Assembly (NCBI GenBank): GCA_947471745.1
Contig: CANJKZ010001112.1
Span: 906,001-970,000 of the forward strand
Origin: Closterium sp. Naga37s-1
Lineage: Eukaryota; Streptophyta; Zygnematophyceae; Desmidiales; Closteriaceae
Direction: 5' to 3'
Length of the DNA stretch: 64,000 nucleotides
The notes under the pieces were generated by a model that was given only the letters and a program-made list of their open reading frames with translations, did no database searches and was not told the origin of the DNA. Both the position numbers and the translations under genes were made by a program. Below are positions 21,750-33,608 of this stretch, one piece after another; position 1 is the first letter of the stretch, and each line of letters begins with the position of its first letter.

Positions 21750-22840
21750 GCTGGCCGGCATCAAAACGCCCTTTACCCGCATGAGCTGTTGCACGAAGGT
21801 CGTGGAGTGAGCACCCCCAACCGGCCGGCATGGCCCGACCGGGAACTTCCCCCCAACGAGTAGCCCTTGAGCAGCAGAGAGATGCATGCTTGAAAGGAGA
21901 AGCAGTGGACAGTGTTGACTTGAGAGAAGCATGAGAATGATCATTACCCACATGAGCTGCTGCACGAAGGCAGTAGAGTGGGCACCCCCCCCACAGGCAT
22001 GAATCAGGAGCTTCCCCCAACCCCAACACGTAGCCCTCGACAACTGGGAGAGGTGCTGCACCACCCCCTACCCAACCCCAGCATTACCCTCATGAGCTGC
22101 TGCACAAAGTAGAGTGCGCGCCCCCCACAGACATGGATTGAGAGCTGCCCCCCAACACATAGCCCTCGACCAGCAGAGAGATGTGCGCATGGGATGAGAG
22201 TAGAGAGTAGCCCTCGACCACTAGGACCACTGAGGCTGAAGCAAAGCCCGCATCCGTCATTGGGACCTGCAGGGGAGCGGAGAAATGGGAACACAGGGAT
22301 GTATAACGCATGATGAAGAATGGCCAGGGATGGGGGCATGCCAATCGCGGCATGTTGCCCTCTACCACCGGGACGACCGAGGTCGAAGCAAAGCCAGCAT
22401 TCACCACCACCACGCCTGTCAATGGGACTCGCGGGGGAGATAGGGTTAATGGGATTCGGGACGGGAGACACGTATTGAGCAGGTAGGAGGAATGCCCCAC
22501 TGCAAGCACGTAGCTCTCGACCACTGGGCTGGGACCACTGAGGCCGAGGCAAAGCGTGCATTCACCACCACCCTTGTCAATGGGACCTGGTGGGGAATGG
22601 GAAGTGAATTGACCGGGAGCTGCCCTGCCCCCCAGCACATAGCCCCCAACCACTGGGACCACTGAGGCTAAGGCAAAGCGTGCATCCACCACCACCCCTG
22701 TCATTGGGACCTGGTGGGGAATGGGAAGTGAATTGACCGGGAGCTGCCCTGCCCCGCAGCACATAGCCCCTGACCACTAGGACCACTGAGGCCAAGGCAA
22801 AGCGGACAGGTTCAGAGCAAATACATGGGATAGAGGAGGA
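21750..22840. repeat. Degenerate tandem repeat, about 125-bp unit
   Basis: Unit landmarks are 'cagcacatagcccc', 'gaccactgggaccactgagg', 'aaggcaaagcgtgcatccac' and 'gggacctggtggggaatggg'. The last two units (about 22510-22757) are nearly identical; units to the left are diverged. A second element, 'catgagctgctgcacgaagg', recurs at about 21780, 21950 and 22090. No gene is supported. Confidence 0.7.
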
Positions 22841-22846
22841 GGAGGA

Positions 22847-23448
22847 GAGGGCCCTCTGTACTCGCGGTGTGAATTCAAGTACAGAGGGCCCTCTGTACTC
22901 GCGGTGCGAATTCGAGTGCAGAGGGCCCTCTGTGCTCGCGGTGCGAATTCGAGTGCAGAGGGCCCTCTGTGCTCGCGGTGCGAATTCGAGTGCAGAGGGC
23001 CCTCTGTGCTCGCGGTGCGAATTCGAGTGCAGAGGGCCCTCTGTGCTCGCGGTGCGAATTCGAGTGCAGAGGGCCCTCTGTGCTCGCGGTGCGAATTCGA
23101 GTGCAGAGGGCCCTCTGTGCTCGCGGTGCGAATTCGAGTGCAGAGGGCCCTCTGTGCTCGCGGTGCGAATTCGAGTGCAGAGGGCCCTCTGTGCTCGCGG
23201 TGCGAATTCGAGTGCAGAGGGCCCTCTGTGCTCGCGGTGCGAATTCGAGTGCAGAGGGCCCTCTGTGCTCGCGGTGCGAATTCGAGTGCAGAGGGCCCTC
23301 TGTGCTCGCGGTGCGAATTTGAGTGCAGAGGGCCCTCTGTGCTCGCGGTGCGAATTCGAGTGCAGAGGGCCCTCTGTGCTCACGGTGCGAATTCGAGTGC
23401 AGAGGGCCCTCTGTGCTCGCGGTGCGAATTCGAGTGCAGAGGGCCCTG
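22847..23448. repeat. 37-bp minisatellite, 16 full copies
   Basis: Sixteen head-to-tail 37-bp units start at 22847 and recur every 37 bp up to 23402, followed by a 10-bp partial unit. Each unit holds the 14-bp palindrome CAGAGGGCCCTCTG and an EcoRI palindrome CGAATTCG. Because 37 is not a multiple of three and the unit lacks stops, reading frames stay open through the array on both strands; these are not genes. Units from 22921 onward are almost invariant. The array abuts the 5' breakpoint of copia A2. Confidence 0.95.
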
Positions 23449-23451
23449 GAC

Positions 23452-26400
23452 GGCAGCGTGTGGCAATCTGTACGTGCTCCCGGACCAGTCGCCACCTGGC
23501 CACGTTCACCCGTCGGCCTGGGTCGAGTCTGTACATACTAACTACTGCGCCTCCTCATGTAGCTACGTCTGCGTCTGCGTCAGGTCAGCTTGCTGCCCCG
23601 TGCTTGTGTTGCGCCCTGTCGCACCACACGCTCCTTTGGCACCACCGACTTGGTCACCCCTCTGTGGCACGCCTTCGTGGCATGCACTCCCGTCTCCTTG
23701 TCTCTGGTCTTCCTAGGTCTCTGCCTCCCCTCCCACCCTCGCCTGCCCCTCCTTGTCTTCCCTGTGTCGAGGGGCGGCAGCACGCCGCTCCTCACTCCTC
23801 CTCGTTCCCCCCGATAGAGGCTCCCCTGCAGACTCTCCACATGGACGTGTGGGGCCCAGCCCGCGTCCGTGGATAGGGCCACGAGCGGTACTTTTTGCTG
23901 GTTGTCGACGACTACATGTGTTACACCACGATCTTCCCCTTGCGCCGCAAGGGGGAGGTCCCTAATGTTCTGATCCCTTGGATCCGCGCTGTTCGTCTCC
24001 AGCTCCGCGAGTGGTTCGAGACGGACCTTCCACTCCTGCGTCTGCACTCTGTCAGAGGTGGTGAGATTTCCTCCGACCTCTTGCGGGCCTTCTGTCGTGC
24101 GGAGGGCATTCGCCAGACGTTTACGCTTCCGGCCTCTCCGCAGCAGAATGGGGATGCAGAGCGCCCCATTGGCTTAGTCATGGAGGTCGCTCGTACCTCC
24201 ATGATCCATGCGGCTGCCCCCCATTTTCTGTGGCCGTTTGCACACCAGTGCGCTGCGCATCAGCTCAACCTCTGGCCCCGTGTCTCCTTGCCAGAGACCT
24301 CGCCCACACTGCGTTGGACGGGGGAGGTTGGCGATGCGTCTGTGTTCCGGGCCTGGGGATGTCGAGCCTTTGTCCGCGATACGTCCGCGGACAAGCTCTC
24401 CTCCTGCGCCGTTCCCTGTGTCTTCCTTCGCTTTGTCCTTGGCGCGTCTGGCTGGCAGTTCTACCACCCCAGCTCGCACCGTGTCCTGCCCTCTCAGGAC
24501 GTCACGTTTGACGAGTCGGTTCCCTTTTACCGTCTCTTCCCCTACCGCACTGTCCCTCTCCCTCCTCCGCCGCTCTTCCTTGAACCAGGTCCTCCTCCGG
24601 TAGACCCCCTCCCCCCTCAGGGTCCTGCTCCCTCAGGTGTGTCCCAGGTAGACCCTCTCGAGCCTGTCGAGGTAGCTGTCGACTCTGGTGCTGCTCGAGG
24701 TGGTGCGTCTGGGGGTGCTGAGCCTGCGGGTGCGGGGCCTGGGTGTGCTGAGCTTGAGCGTGCAGAGCCTGGGGGTGCTGAGCCTGGGGGTGCTGAGTCT
24801 GAGGGTGCGGAGCCTGGGGGTGCTGAGCCTGGGGGTGCTGGGTCTGAGGGTGCGGAGCCTGGGGGTGCTGAGCCTGCGGGTGTGGAGCCTGGGGGTACTG
24901 AGCCTGAGCGTGCGGAGCCTGGAGGTGCTGAGCCTGGGGGTGCTGAGCCCGAGTGTGCTGAGCCTGGAGGCCCTTAGGGTGCCTTGTCGCGGCCGGAGTC
25001 TCTCTCTCCAGTGCAGCTGCGCGAGTGGTTTGCTCAGCGCTGGAGCCTCTGGAGTGGTGCTGCTAGAGCTGGAGCTGCTGGAGGTGCTGGAGCCACTAGT
25101 CCCGGAGGTGCTCGTACTGGGGGTACTGGAGCTGCTGGGGCTGTAGGTACTACTGGAGCTGCTGGAGGTGCTGGTGCTGCTGGAGTTGGAGCTGCTGGAG
25201 GTGCTGCTGGAGCTGGAGCTGCCGAAAGTGCTGGAGCCACTAGTCCCGGAGGTGCTCGTACTGGGGGTACTGGAGCTGCTAGGGCTGGAGGTACTACAGG
25301 AGCTACTGGAGGTGCTATTTGAGCTGGAGCTGCTGGAGGTACTGGAGCTGCTGGAGCTGGAGGTACTTCTGGAGCTGGAGCAGGAGTTGCTGCTGCAGCT
25401 GGAGCTGGTGGAGGTACTGGTGCTGTTGGTGCTAGTGCTGTGGGTGCTGTGCGACCGCGACCGTACTTTGTTCCACTGCTTCAGCAGGTTCTTGGTCTCC
25501 CGCCTTCTACTGACCTTGCTCCTCCCTTCCTGTGTCCACCGCCTGACCAGTCCCAGCCACAGCTCCTGCCAGCCCCTCCGCTGCCTCCTCCTTCTCCTTA
25601 CACTGAGCAGCTCGGAGGTCTTACTGAGCGTGGTGAGCCTGGTCGCCTGTTCGCGCTGGTCGCACTGGTCATCGTGTTCCGCGTCCGCGTCCTCCTCCTG
25701 TCCCCGGCACGCACCAGATGGCACTTCGTCCTTCCTCTATTCCACTGCGTGTCCCTCTGCCGTCTCCTCCTGCGTCCTTCCTTGCTGACGGTCCGGACCC
25801 GGAGTCTGACTCCCTTCATGCTGCTAGTCCTACTGTCACGCGTCTCCTGGCCACTGTTGTCACTGACCCTTCCTTTGAGTCCACTGCTGCGTCTGCCTTA
25901 GTTGCTGAGCTTGTCGACTTTGCTGCTCGCTGTCGTCTAGACTACGCAGCTAGTCTTGTTGCTGAGTCTGAGCCTGTCTGTCCTCCGTCCGTCGGGGGTG
26001 AGTGTGCTCTTAGCACGGACGTCCTTGAGGACAGGCAGGAGAACTTTGAGTGCTTTGCAGCTGCTGTACCTCATCTCGTGTCCATGCTAATTGCACCTGA
26101 GGGAGACCCGGATGCACCAGGCATCCCGACCCCGCGCTCTTACGCAGAGGCGATAGAGGGTCCCTACTCCTCTCAGTGGCAGTCAGCCATGGACGCAGAG
26201 ATGGTATCCTGGAAGTCCACAAGCACTTACGTCGATGAGGTTCCCCCACCTGGGGCGAACATCGTCAGTGGCATGTGGATTTTCAGGGTGCAGCGGCCGC
26301 CGGGTTCTCCGCCTGTCTTCAAGGCGCATTACGTTGCACGAGGCTTCAGTCAGCGAGAGGGAGTTGACTTCTTCCAGACCTTCTCCCCTACCCCGAAGAT

Positions 26401-27703
26401 GATCATTCTTCGGGTGCTGCTGCACGTCGCCGCTCAGCATGACTACAAGCTTCACTCTCTTGACTTCAGCATTGCGTTCCTACAGGGCAGCCTGCACGAG
26501 GAGATCTGGCTGCGCCGCCCACCTGGCTTCACTGGGTCGTTCCCTCCTAGTACCCAGTGGAGCCTCCGGCGGCCAGTCTACGGTCTCCGCCAGGCGCCTC
26601 GCGAGTGGCACGACACACTGAGGACGACCCTTGCGGCTCTTGGCTTTGCTCCCTCTACTGCTAACCCGTCGTTGTTTCTACGCACCGACACTTCGATGCC
26701 GCCGTTCTACATCCTCGTGTACGTCGTCGACTTGGTTTTTGCCACTGCTGACACTGAGGCACTGACTCTAGTGAAGTCGGAGCTGCAGAAGAGACACACG
26801 TGCACAGACCTAGGTGAGCTGCGCAGCTATCTTGGCTTGCAGATCACCCGGGACAGAGCACGGCGCACCATTACCCTGACTCAGTCACACATGGTGCAGC
26901 AGGTCCTTCAGCGCTTCGACTTCCAGTACTCCTCGCCACAGTCCACTCCTCTGCCTACCAGTCACTCGCTCTCAGCTCTGCCTTCGGATGAGTCCGTAGA
27001 GCCGAGTGGCCCGTATCCAGAGCTTGTGGGCTGCCTCATGTACCTGATGACCTGCACTCTACCTGACCTTGCTTACCCTCTTAGCATCATGGCGCGCTAC
27101 GTTGCGCTCGGGAGACACCGACCAGAGCACTGGAAGGCCGCTAAGAGGGTGATGCGCTACTTGTGCAATACGTCGGGCATGGGGCTTGTGCTTGGAGGAC
27201 GGAGTCGAGTTGTCCTCACTGGTCACACAGACACTTCTTGGGTTGACGACTTGGCTACGCAGCGATCGTCACAGGGTTACACCTTCAGCCTTGGTTCCGG
27301 CTCTGTTTCGTGGCGGTCTACCCGCTCGTCTTTTGTTCTCAGCTCCAGCTGTGAGGCTGAGATCTACGCAGGGGCCATGGCTGCACAGAAGTTATGCTGG
27401 CTCACCTACCTGCTGATCGACCTGGGAGATGCGCCTCGTTCTCCTCCAGTTCTGTACGTCGACAACAAGGCCATGATTGCCTTGTGTGAGGAGCACAGAT
27501 TGGAGCACAGGACGAAGCACATCGCTCTGCGTTACTTCCTTGCTCGAGAGTTGCAGCAGTGTGGTCAGCTTCGTCTTGCTTACGTGGCCTCTCGGGCCAA
27601 CACTGCTGATATCTTCACCAAGGCACTTCAGCCTTGTGATCATCAGCGTTTTTGTACCGTTCTAGGTCTTGTGCCTACCTGGCCTCACTTGCTCACTTCT
27701 TGA
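23452..27703 (+). pseudogene. Copia A2 pol, 5'-truncated and broken
   Basis: Close relative of A1 starting just after the protease (THCTC..HLATFTRRPG). It retains the pre-integrase finger, integrase, linker, reverse transcriptase and RNase H. Breaks: TAG in place of a Gln codon near 23874, stops near 24975 and 25320 inside the repeated linker, and a frame change between about 25640 and 25700. The reverse-transcriptase active site reads YVVD (26720-26731), a single A-to-T change at 26727 of the first catalytic Asp. The last 661 codons (25718-27703) are open. Gag and protease are absent. It cannot act on its own. Confidence 0.9.
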
Positions 27704-27934
27704 TTTTGCTTGTACTATGATCTATATACTTTTTCTTGCTTGCTTACACTTGCTAGGTTGTGATCACTGTACTGTTTCTTCTCCTCTATATATAACTCTG
27801 CATGTGAACTGGCCTTGTGGCCATTTGCTTGTGCTCAGAATCTGTGGTGACTTCGTGATCCACCCTGAGCTTGCTTAGCCTTTCATGACTGATCTTGTGA
27901 CCTCTTGTTGTCCCCCACTTTTCCTATGGGGGTG

Positions 27935-28066
27935 TGTCAAACTATATGTACTGCTTGGTGTGTAGGCTGTTGTGGGGTAGCCCATATAGGGTACAACACA
28001 AATAAGGGTTTCCTACTTGTACCCATCCTGCTGCTAGTTCATTCATTCCTGTTTATTATTCTGACA
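27935..28066 (+). repeat. 3' LTR of copia A2
   Basis: 132 bp from TGTCAAACTATATG to TTATTCTGACA, preceded by a G-rich tract in 'ctatgggggtg'. It is recognisably homologous to the 126-bp A1 LTR (shared 'gtaggctg.tgtggggtag' and 'gctagttcattcattcct'). No 5' LTR exists. The element ends directly inside the integrase of copia C. Confidence 0.85.
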
Positions 28067-29641
28067 GAAGTACTTTTCTCCAGTAGCTCCTAGCTTCAAG
28101 GGGCCCACCACGTCCATCACCACCCCATCAAGTGGTGCCTTAGCCGTTGCCTCCGAAGTCGAGAACGGGAAACGGGTGAACTTGACTTGCATGCATGTTG
28201 GGCAGCCAAGTACCTCATCGGGCTCCCCCTTCATACGTATGCCAGCAATCATCTCATTCTTCACTAGCTGCTGCAAGATGGGCAGGGCCACATGCCCCAT
28301 GCGCCGATGCAAGGTGAGCCAATCACACTCCCCTGTAGCAGAAGTCGGATTGGAGAATGCCGCGCTCGCAATAGCGCCCCACATGCTCTCTCCGTAGTCC
28401 TCCTCCGCTGCTGCCTTGGGGTTCTCCTCACCCTTGTGCTGCTCCTTGGCTGCTGCACCACTCTCCTTAAGTTCACACAACTTGCGAATCCCTCCAAAAT
28501 TGCACTTGTTGGACTCATTCTCCTTAGCGCGACCGTTCGCGCCATCGCCGCTACCAACCGCTTCACCCTTGGTGCCGACGCTTGCTGTCACTTGCCTCTC
28601 CTTAGGCATGGGGACTACAGGGATCTGCCACATCTCGTTATAGACGTCCCCATTCCCGTGAAGGTCCCAAAGGATCCGCTCGCCAATCCTTGCAGTGCAG
28701 GTCTTGGCTCCCTTCGAGTTCGTGTCCATGTCGGCCTTTTGCAACCGCCGCACGGAAATCAAGTTCGCAGCAAGGTTGGGCACCCAAAGCACGTTCTTGA
28801 GGCCCACCATCTTCCCATCAGCACCCTTGAACATGGCCTTGCCCATGCCTTTCACCTCTGCTCGCTGCCCCAAAGCCGATGTGACATGCTTCACCGGTGA
28901 CGGTTCAAGTTCGGTGAGCAAGTCCGCACGAGGTGTCATGCTATAGGTAGTGCCGCTATCGATCACCCAATAGCCCAAGGATTGTAGGTTCACCTTCCCA
29001 CAGCAGCAGGCTCCTCAAAACCTTCATCATTCTCTGATGCAGCCGGTGCTTGCGTAGATACGAAGAAGAATTGACCCGGGAACCGATCGTCGCTTGAGTC
29101 CTTGCCGTTATCTTCATTCTTCATGTTTGCAGCTCCACCTCCGCGACTGCCACGGCCTCAATGGTCCCTTCCTCTCCCTCCTCCTGCTCCTCTACCCTCT
29201 TGGCCTTGAGCAGGGGTCCATTCATCTTGCAGCTTGTAGCAATCGCGCCACATGTGTCTGCTCTTGTGGCAATAGTGGACTCGCCGTCGAATCGGCCGCG
29301 ACCGCATACGTAGCTCTTGTCGTCGCTGCCATAACCGTCACTCCTACAGCCTCCATTGAAGTTGCTGCCACCAAATCTGCCTCCCCCTCGTCCTCTGCCT
29401 CTTCCACGGCCGTAACCTCGGCCGATGCTTGCTGCCCCGGCGCTATCTGCACTCGCCAACTCACGGCGGAGGCTGTTTGAGTCGGAGGCCTCGATGACGT
29501 GGCGAGCGGGTTCCAAAGCAATATGGGAGGACCGGAGAATCGCCTTCCAGCCACCATAGAGGGGAGGGGGGTGGGGTACCTTTGTTACACGTCCCCTTCT
29601 TGTGCGCCGCCCGTTTCCGAGCCCGGCTGTAAATCTTCACG

Positions 29642-30525
29642 TCTTAAAACCAGGGTCTCACGTAAGAGAAATTGTGATCAACTGCAAAACAAATGAAGCT
29701 GAGTCACCCTGTTTGAGGTGGCGAACTCTAGGGGTTGGTTTGGCATTTGACTGTGCGACACCTCCCGTTTTTGCCTGCGATGCAATTACAAAACATTTTG
29801 ATGGTACATGAGACTGACGGGATGCTCGAACATTTTGCTGGTGTTATAGCTTTGGCACCGAACCAGTTCCCGTGCCTAGATGGTTCGGACCAGGCCCTAC
29901 GATATCAGGAAATTTTCCCTGAAATTCCTGATTTTCAGGGATTTTTTTGTACCTACACTGATTTTTCAGTGTTGAGAATTTTGTGACACTGATTTTTCAG
30001 CCTTTATTTCATAGTTGACACTGATTTTTCAGTCTTTTATCGAAGTGTACACTGAATGCACATTCCGAATCCTTCCTGTCAACCAACATTTTCAGGTTTT
30101 TAACGTACGAAATTGTAAGAGATTGACGGTTTAGAGGATCAACTGTCTCAGTGGTTAGTGATTTTCTACCGACGGGTAAGGGCCCGGTTCGAATCCCTCA
30201 GCTGACATGTTTCGTCAAGCCTACCCTTGTACACATGGTTTTCATTTGCTTGAAAATTCAGGCTTTGATTTTTAGGAACCCTGAAAATTCAGGGTTTTTT
30301 TTTTTAGGAACACTGAAAATCAGGGTTTTGTTCACAGGGACCCTGATGCATCAACGTCCCTTAAAGTGAATCTGAGGGCCTGGTTCGGACACAAACTGCG
30401 ATTTGTGTTTCCTTCGCTCCCCTCGTCACACCGCTCGTCATTCTTTCCACCTCGCCAACCAATCCTAACCAGGGTGAAGTCATCAACTGCAAAACAAATG
30501 ATCTACGTGAGACCCTGGTTTTAAG
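29642..30525. mobile_element. Non-autonomous terminal-inverted-repeat insertion in copia C gag
   Basis: The ends are inverted copies of CTTAAAACCAGGGTCTCACG, at least 22 bp with no mismatch seen. Just inside, both ends share 'atcaactgcaaaacaaatga', here as a direct repeat. No transposase is encoded. The interior is AT-rich with several copies of 'gacactgatttttcag' (29955-30035) and short palindromes such as 'ccctgaaaattcaggg'. TA dinucleotides border both inverted repeats, compatible with a Tc1/mariner/pogo-type TA target. It interrupts copia C gag after the EQCNAI motif. Confidence 0.7.
30139..30205 (+). other. tRNA-like segment with pol III B box
   Basis: A perfect B box GGTTCGAATCC lies at 30186-30196 and an imperfect A box, TGTCTCAGTGG, at 30144-30154, 42 bp apart as in tRNA genes. 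Outer flanks TCAACTG and CAGCTGA can pair in 6 of 7 positions, but the T-stem pairs poorly. It is therefore more likely a tRNA-derived relic or SINE head than a working tRNA. Confidence 0.45.
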
Positions 30526-31052
30526 ATCGCGTTACATTGCTCCAGCCAGACTTGGTGCGCAGTGGCTGAGATCAGTGTTGCCTTCGGAGATTCCGTCGAC
30601 CTGCAGCCCTCCTGAAAGAGCATGTCGTCGAGGGACTCCACCTCCCTGCCCGGATTCATCCACTGTACGGCTGCCTTCTTTGGTTCACACTGGAATGGCT
30701 TGATGTGACGGATTTGGCTGCTCCCCAACGCTTGCCCAAGTAGGAGGTAGCCTTGTGCGCTCTTCTGCACCCACGGGCTCTTCTCCGGGTCGTTCTCGGG
30801 GCGCTTCTCCGTTCCTTCCATCACCTCCAGCAAGTCATAGTGGTCAAACACGTTCTCCATTCTGAAGGACCATTCAGCAAAGTTGTCGCCATTGAACTTG
30901 TCAAGCCCGAACACTCTAGAAGGTCCAAGAGTGGGTTGCACGGGGCCATGGCTGAATCACGGGGTTGACTTTGTGCTTGGGTCCTCCACTACCTCCAGCA
31001 CCTCTGTCACCCCTTTCTTCAGGTCTAGCCATTGTCGTATCTGCTCCAAGGA

Positions 31053-31064
31053 GCTCCGATACCA
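31053..31064 (-). promoter_or_regulatory. Primer-binding site of copia C
   Basis: The element strand reads TGGTATCGGAGC, two bases inside the LTR end (31067). It matches the initiator tRNA-Met site with one change. Confidence 0.75.
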
Positions 31065-31066
31065 CT

Positions 31067-31850
31067 TGTTTTAGTCACAGTAGGCTTCCATATGCCTAAA
31101 ACGAAAGATAGAGTGCACAGTCGGATTTCTGCACAGCGGCTTTAAACGTTCATAGCGTTCTGGTCACAGCTTCAAATGACCTGGATTAACTTGGATCTAG
31201 AGAGTCTTAACGTCACCTACAATAGGCAATTTAGATCGCACGATTTCACCAAGTATTGACTACACACCGTTTGAACGAACGGCACTATGGCAGCCACTAT
31301 AGTCTTAGAACACACAATAGGAAGAGCTACGAGTTGGGAACGAATTCCGACTCCTACAAACCCCAAGAGCCGAGGTACAATGATGTGGAACAGTGCCACA
31401 CTGTCCCTAACCACGAAGGGTCTCGAAACTACCCTTCACAAGGGCCTACACCAAGTGAAATGTTACACTACACAAAGTAATGTAACTATTCTCAATATCT
31501 TGAGGTGTACCCTTTTCGCGTGCTTCGCGATCACTTGAATCTTGAGACCAAGGCTCTGGTTCTTCATCATAAACTCATCCTTGAGTTCTTCATGGGTCTG
31601 CTGCACACGCCTACGACACGTCGAACGTTCCACATACGACAAAAGAGAAAACCGCGCGACACACACAAACGACGAAATAGAAACCGCGCGACACACGACT
31701 TGCGATAACTCGCTATTGACTCGACACACACATTCGACATCACGACTCATCATTCACACACTATTATAAGCATGAAATATATATTATCTCATTCCCTCAT
31801 ACCATTCCATGCACACACGCATGCACGAACACGGACAACAAGCCGAGTGC
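31067..31850 (-). repeat. 5' LTR of copia C, outer end uncertain
   Basis: The inner edge is fixed by the primer-binding site; on the plus strand the LTR begins TGTTTTAGTCACAG at 31067. The outer edge cannot be placed because no second LTR copy is present. The sequence up to about 31850 is AT-rich with TATA-like 'gaaatatatattatc' near 31773, as expected of an LTR promoter region. It abuts copia A3. Confidence 0.5.
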
Positions 31851-31876
31851 AAACCGTAGGTTGCACAAACATCGCT

Positions 31877-33180
31877 CCCACCCCGAAGATGAGTACTCTT
31901 CGGGTGTTGCTGCATATTGCAGCCCAGCGTGACTACGAGCTGCACTCCTTGGACTTTTCCACCGCGTTCATTCAGGGGAGCATGCACGAGCAGAACTGGC
32001 TGCGTCGCCCGCCTGGCTTCACTGGCTCTTCCCCACCTAATACCCAGTGGCAGCTGCGTCGACCAGTCCATGGCCTGCGTCAGGCTCCACGTGAGTGGCA
32101 CGACTTATTTCGCTCGACCCTTGCAGCGCTTGTCTTCTTTCCGTTGTCTACCGGCCCGTCACTGTTCGCCCGCCGTGGCTCGACCCCGTTTTTTGTTCTT
32201 GTTTACGTTCACGATCTGGTCTTCGCTACTCTCGATCGACACACACTGGCCTCCGTGAAGGAGGAACTGCAGAGGAGACACACTTGGACTGTCCTTGGTG
32301 AGCTGCAGCACTACCTTGGCTTACAGATCACTAGGGACAGTGCAGCTCGCACCATTACGCTGACACAGTCGTATATGGTCAAGCAGATCCTCACGCGGTT
32401 TCGCTTCCCGTTCTCCAAGGTACAGCTCACTTCTCTTGCTGTGAATCATGGGCTCACGGCTCCACCTTCGGGCGAGTCATTTAAGTCCAGTGGTCCAAAT
32501 CCTGAGCTGGTGGGTTGTCTCATGTACCTGATGACCTGTACTCGTCCAGACCTAGCTTACCATCAGCATCCTTGCGCGCTTTGTTGTGCCTGGGAGACAC
32601 CAACCATCCCACTGTTACGCCGCTAAGAGGGTGGCGAAGTATGTGGCGAGTACATCACGCATGGGACTTGTCCTTGGAAAGAAGCAGCCTGTTACACTCA
32701 TAGGTTACTCGAACTCGTCGTGGGCCGACGACGCGGAGACGCGCCGGTCTACACAGGGGTAATCCTTTAGCCTCGGGAGAGGTGCTGTTTCGTGGAGGTC
32801 GACTCGGGCGTCGTCCATCGCTGGTTCCAGCTGTGGCAGAGGTGTACGCTGCGGCCATGGCCGCTCAAGAGCTATGCTGGCTGTATTTCCTCCTGAGCGA
32901 CCTTGGTGAGCGGCCTCGCTCTCCCCCAGTCTTGTTTGCCGACAACAGGTCTGCATTCCTGTTGTGTGAGGAGCCCCGACTGGTTTGGAAGGCGAAGCAC
33001 ATCCAACTTCGTTACTTCCTTTTGCGTGAGTTGCAGCAGCATGGCCAGACACTCGTCCGACGTGTGGTTTCTGAGGCCAACACGGCAGATATCTTCACCA
33101 AGGTGTTGCCGCCTTGTGACGACCAGCGTTTCTGCACCCAGCTTGGCCTTGTGTCTGCCCGTCCTTACTTGCTTACGTAG
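31877..33180 (+). pseudogene. Copia A3 RT-RNase H fragment
   Basis: It begins abruptly at the reverse-transcriptase motif APTPKMSTLRVLLHIAAQ and ends with RNase H (EANTADIFTKVLPPCD, stop at 33178-33180). Frame changes lie around 32575-32640 and 32780, and a TAA interrupts RNase H near 32761. The catalytic motif reads YVHD instead of YVDD. It is homologous to A1 and A2 but a distinct, more diverged subfamily. Gag, protease and integrase are missing, so it is a dead 5'-truncated copy. Confidence 0.85.
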
Positions 33181-33468
33181 AGATGCCTTGTCCTGCTTGT
33201 CTTGTAATCTTGCATCTCCTTATATTTGCTATATATCTGCATGTGGACTGGCCTTGTGGCCTCTTGCTTGCTCTCGGAGTGTGTGGTGACTTTGAGCTCC
33301 ACCCAGAGATTTGTCTTGTTCTTGTGGACTGGTCTTGTGACCCTTGCTTGTTCTTGCTGACTAGTCATGTGATCCTTGCTTGCTCTCAGACTGTGTGGTG
33401 TCCTTGAGATCCACCCTGAGTTATGTGTTGCTTTCCACAGGACTACCATCAACTAGACTATGGGGGTG

Positions 33469-33590
33469 TGTCAAGCTATATTTGTTATAGCTTATATTTG
33501 TTCGTCTAGGTGTGCATTCCTGACCTAGGGTTATGTTAGGGTTCACCGGATATATCTTGCTGTATGTTTCATTCCAAAGTTAATTTTTAC
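33469..33590 (+). repeat. Probable 3' LTR of copia A3
   Basis: It starts TGTCAAGCTATATTTG after a G-rich tract ('ctatgggggtg'), as in A1 and A2. The end is placed tentatively at 'tttttaca' near 33590; an alternative end is the 'cagca' near 33608. No second copy is available to fix it. Confidence 0.5.
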
Positions 33591-33608
33591 ATTGTGACGG
33601 CATCAGCA

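Larger units (their letters stand above)
28067..31032 (-). pseudogene. Copia C gag-protease, interrupted and truncated
   Basis: Start ATG at 31030-31032 (MARPEERGDRGAGG), then a frame change near 30945-30955 into gag (DKFNGDNFAEWSFRMENVFD). Gag is cut by an 880-bp insertion at 29642-30525 and resumes with a degraded zinc-knuckle region at about 29230-29520. The protease motif DSGTTYSMT is intact (about 28960), followed by the pre-integrase finger with CPTCMQVKFTRFPF. The frame stops at the copia A2 LTR junction within the integrase start (MDVVGPL..GEKYF). The 3' half of C is absent from the window. Related in sequence to copia D. Confidence 0.8.

Noticed and set aside
22847-23448. CRISPR-like array
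   Set aside because: The units are contiguous, with no variable spacers, and the DNA is eukaryotic. It is a minisatellite.
22577-23876. Long repetitive proteins on both strands over the 37-bp minisatellite
   Set aside because: Stop-free 37-bp units keep frames open automatically. There is no start context, no codon bias and all frames are equally open.
30139-30205. Functional tRNA gene in the copia C insertion
   Set aside because: The T-stem pairs at only two positions and the A box has a mismatch. More likely a tRNA-derived relic.
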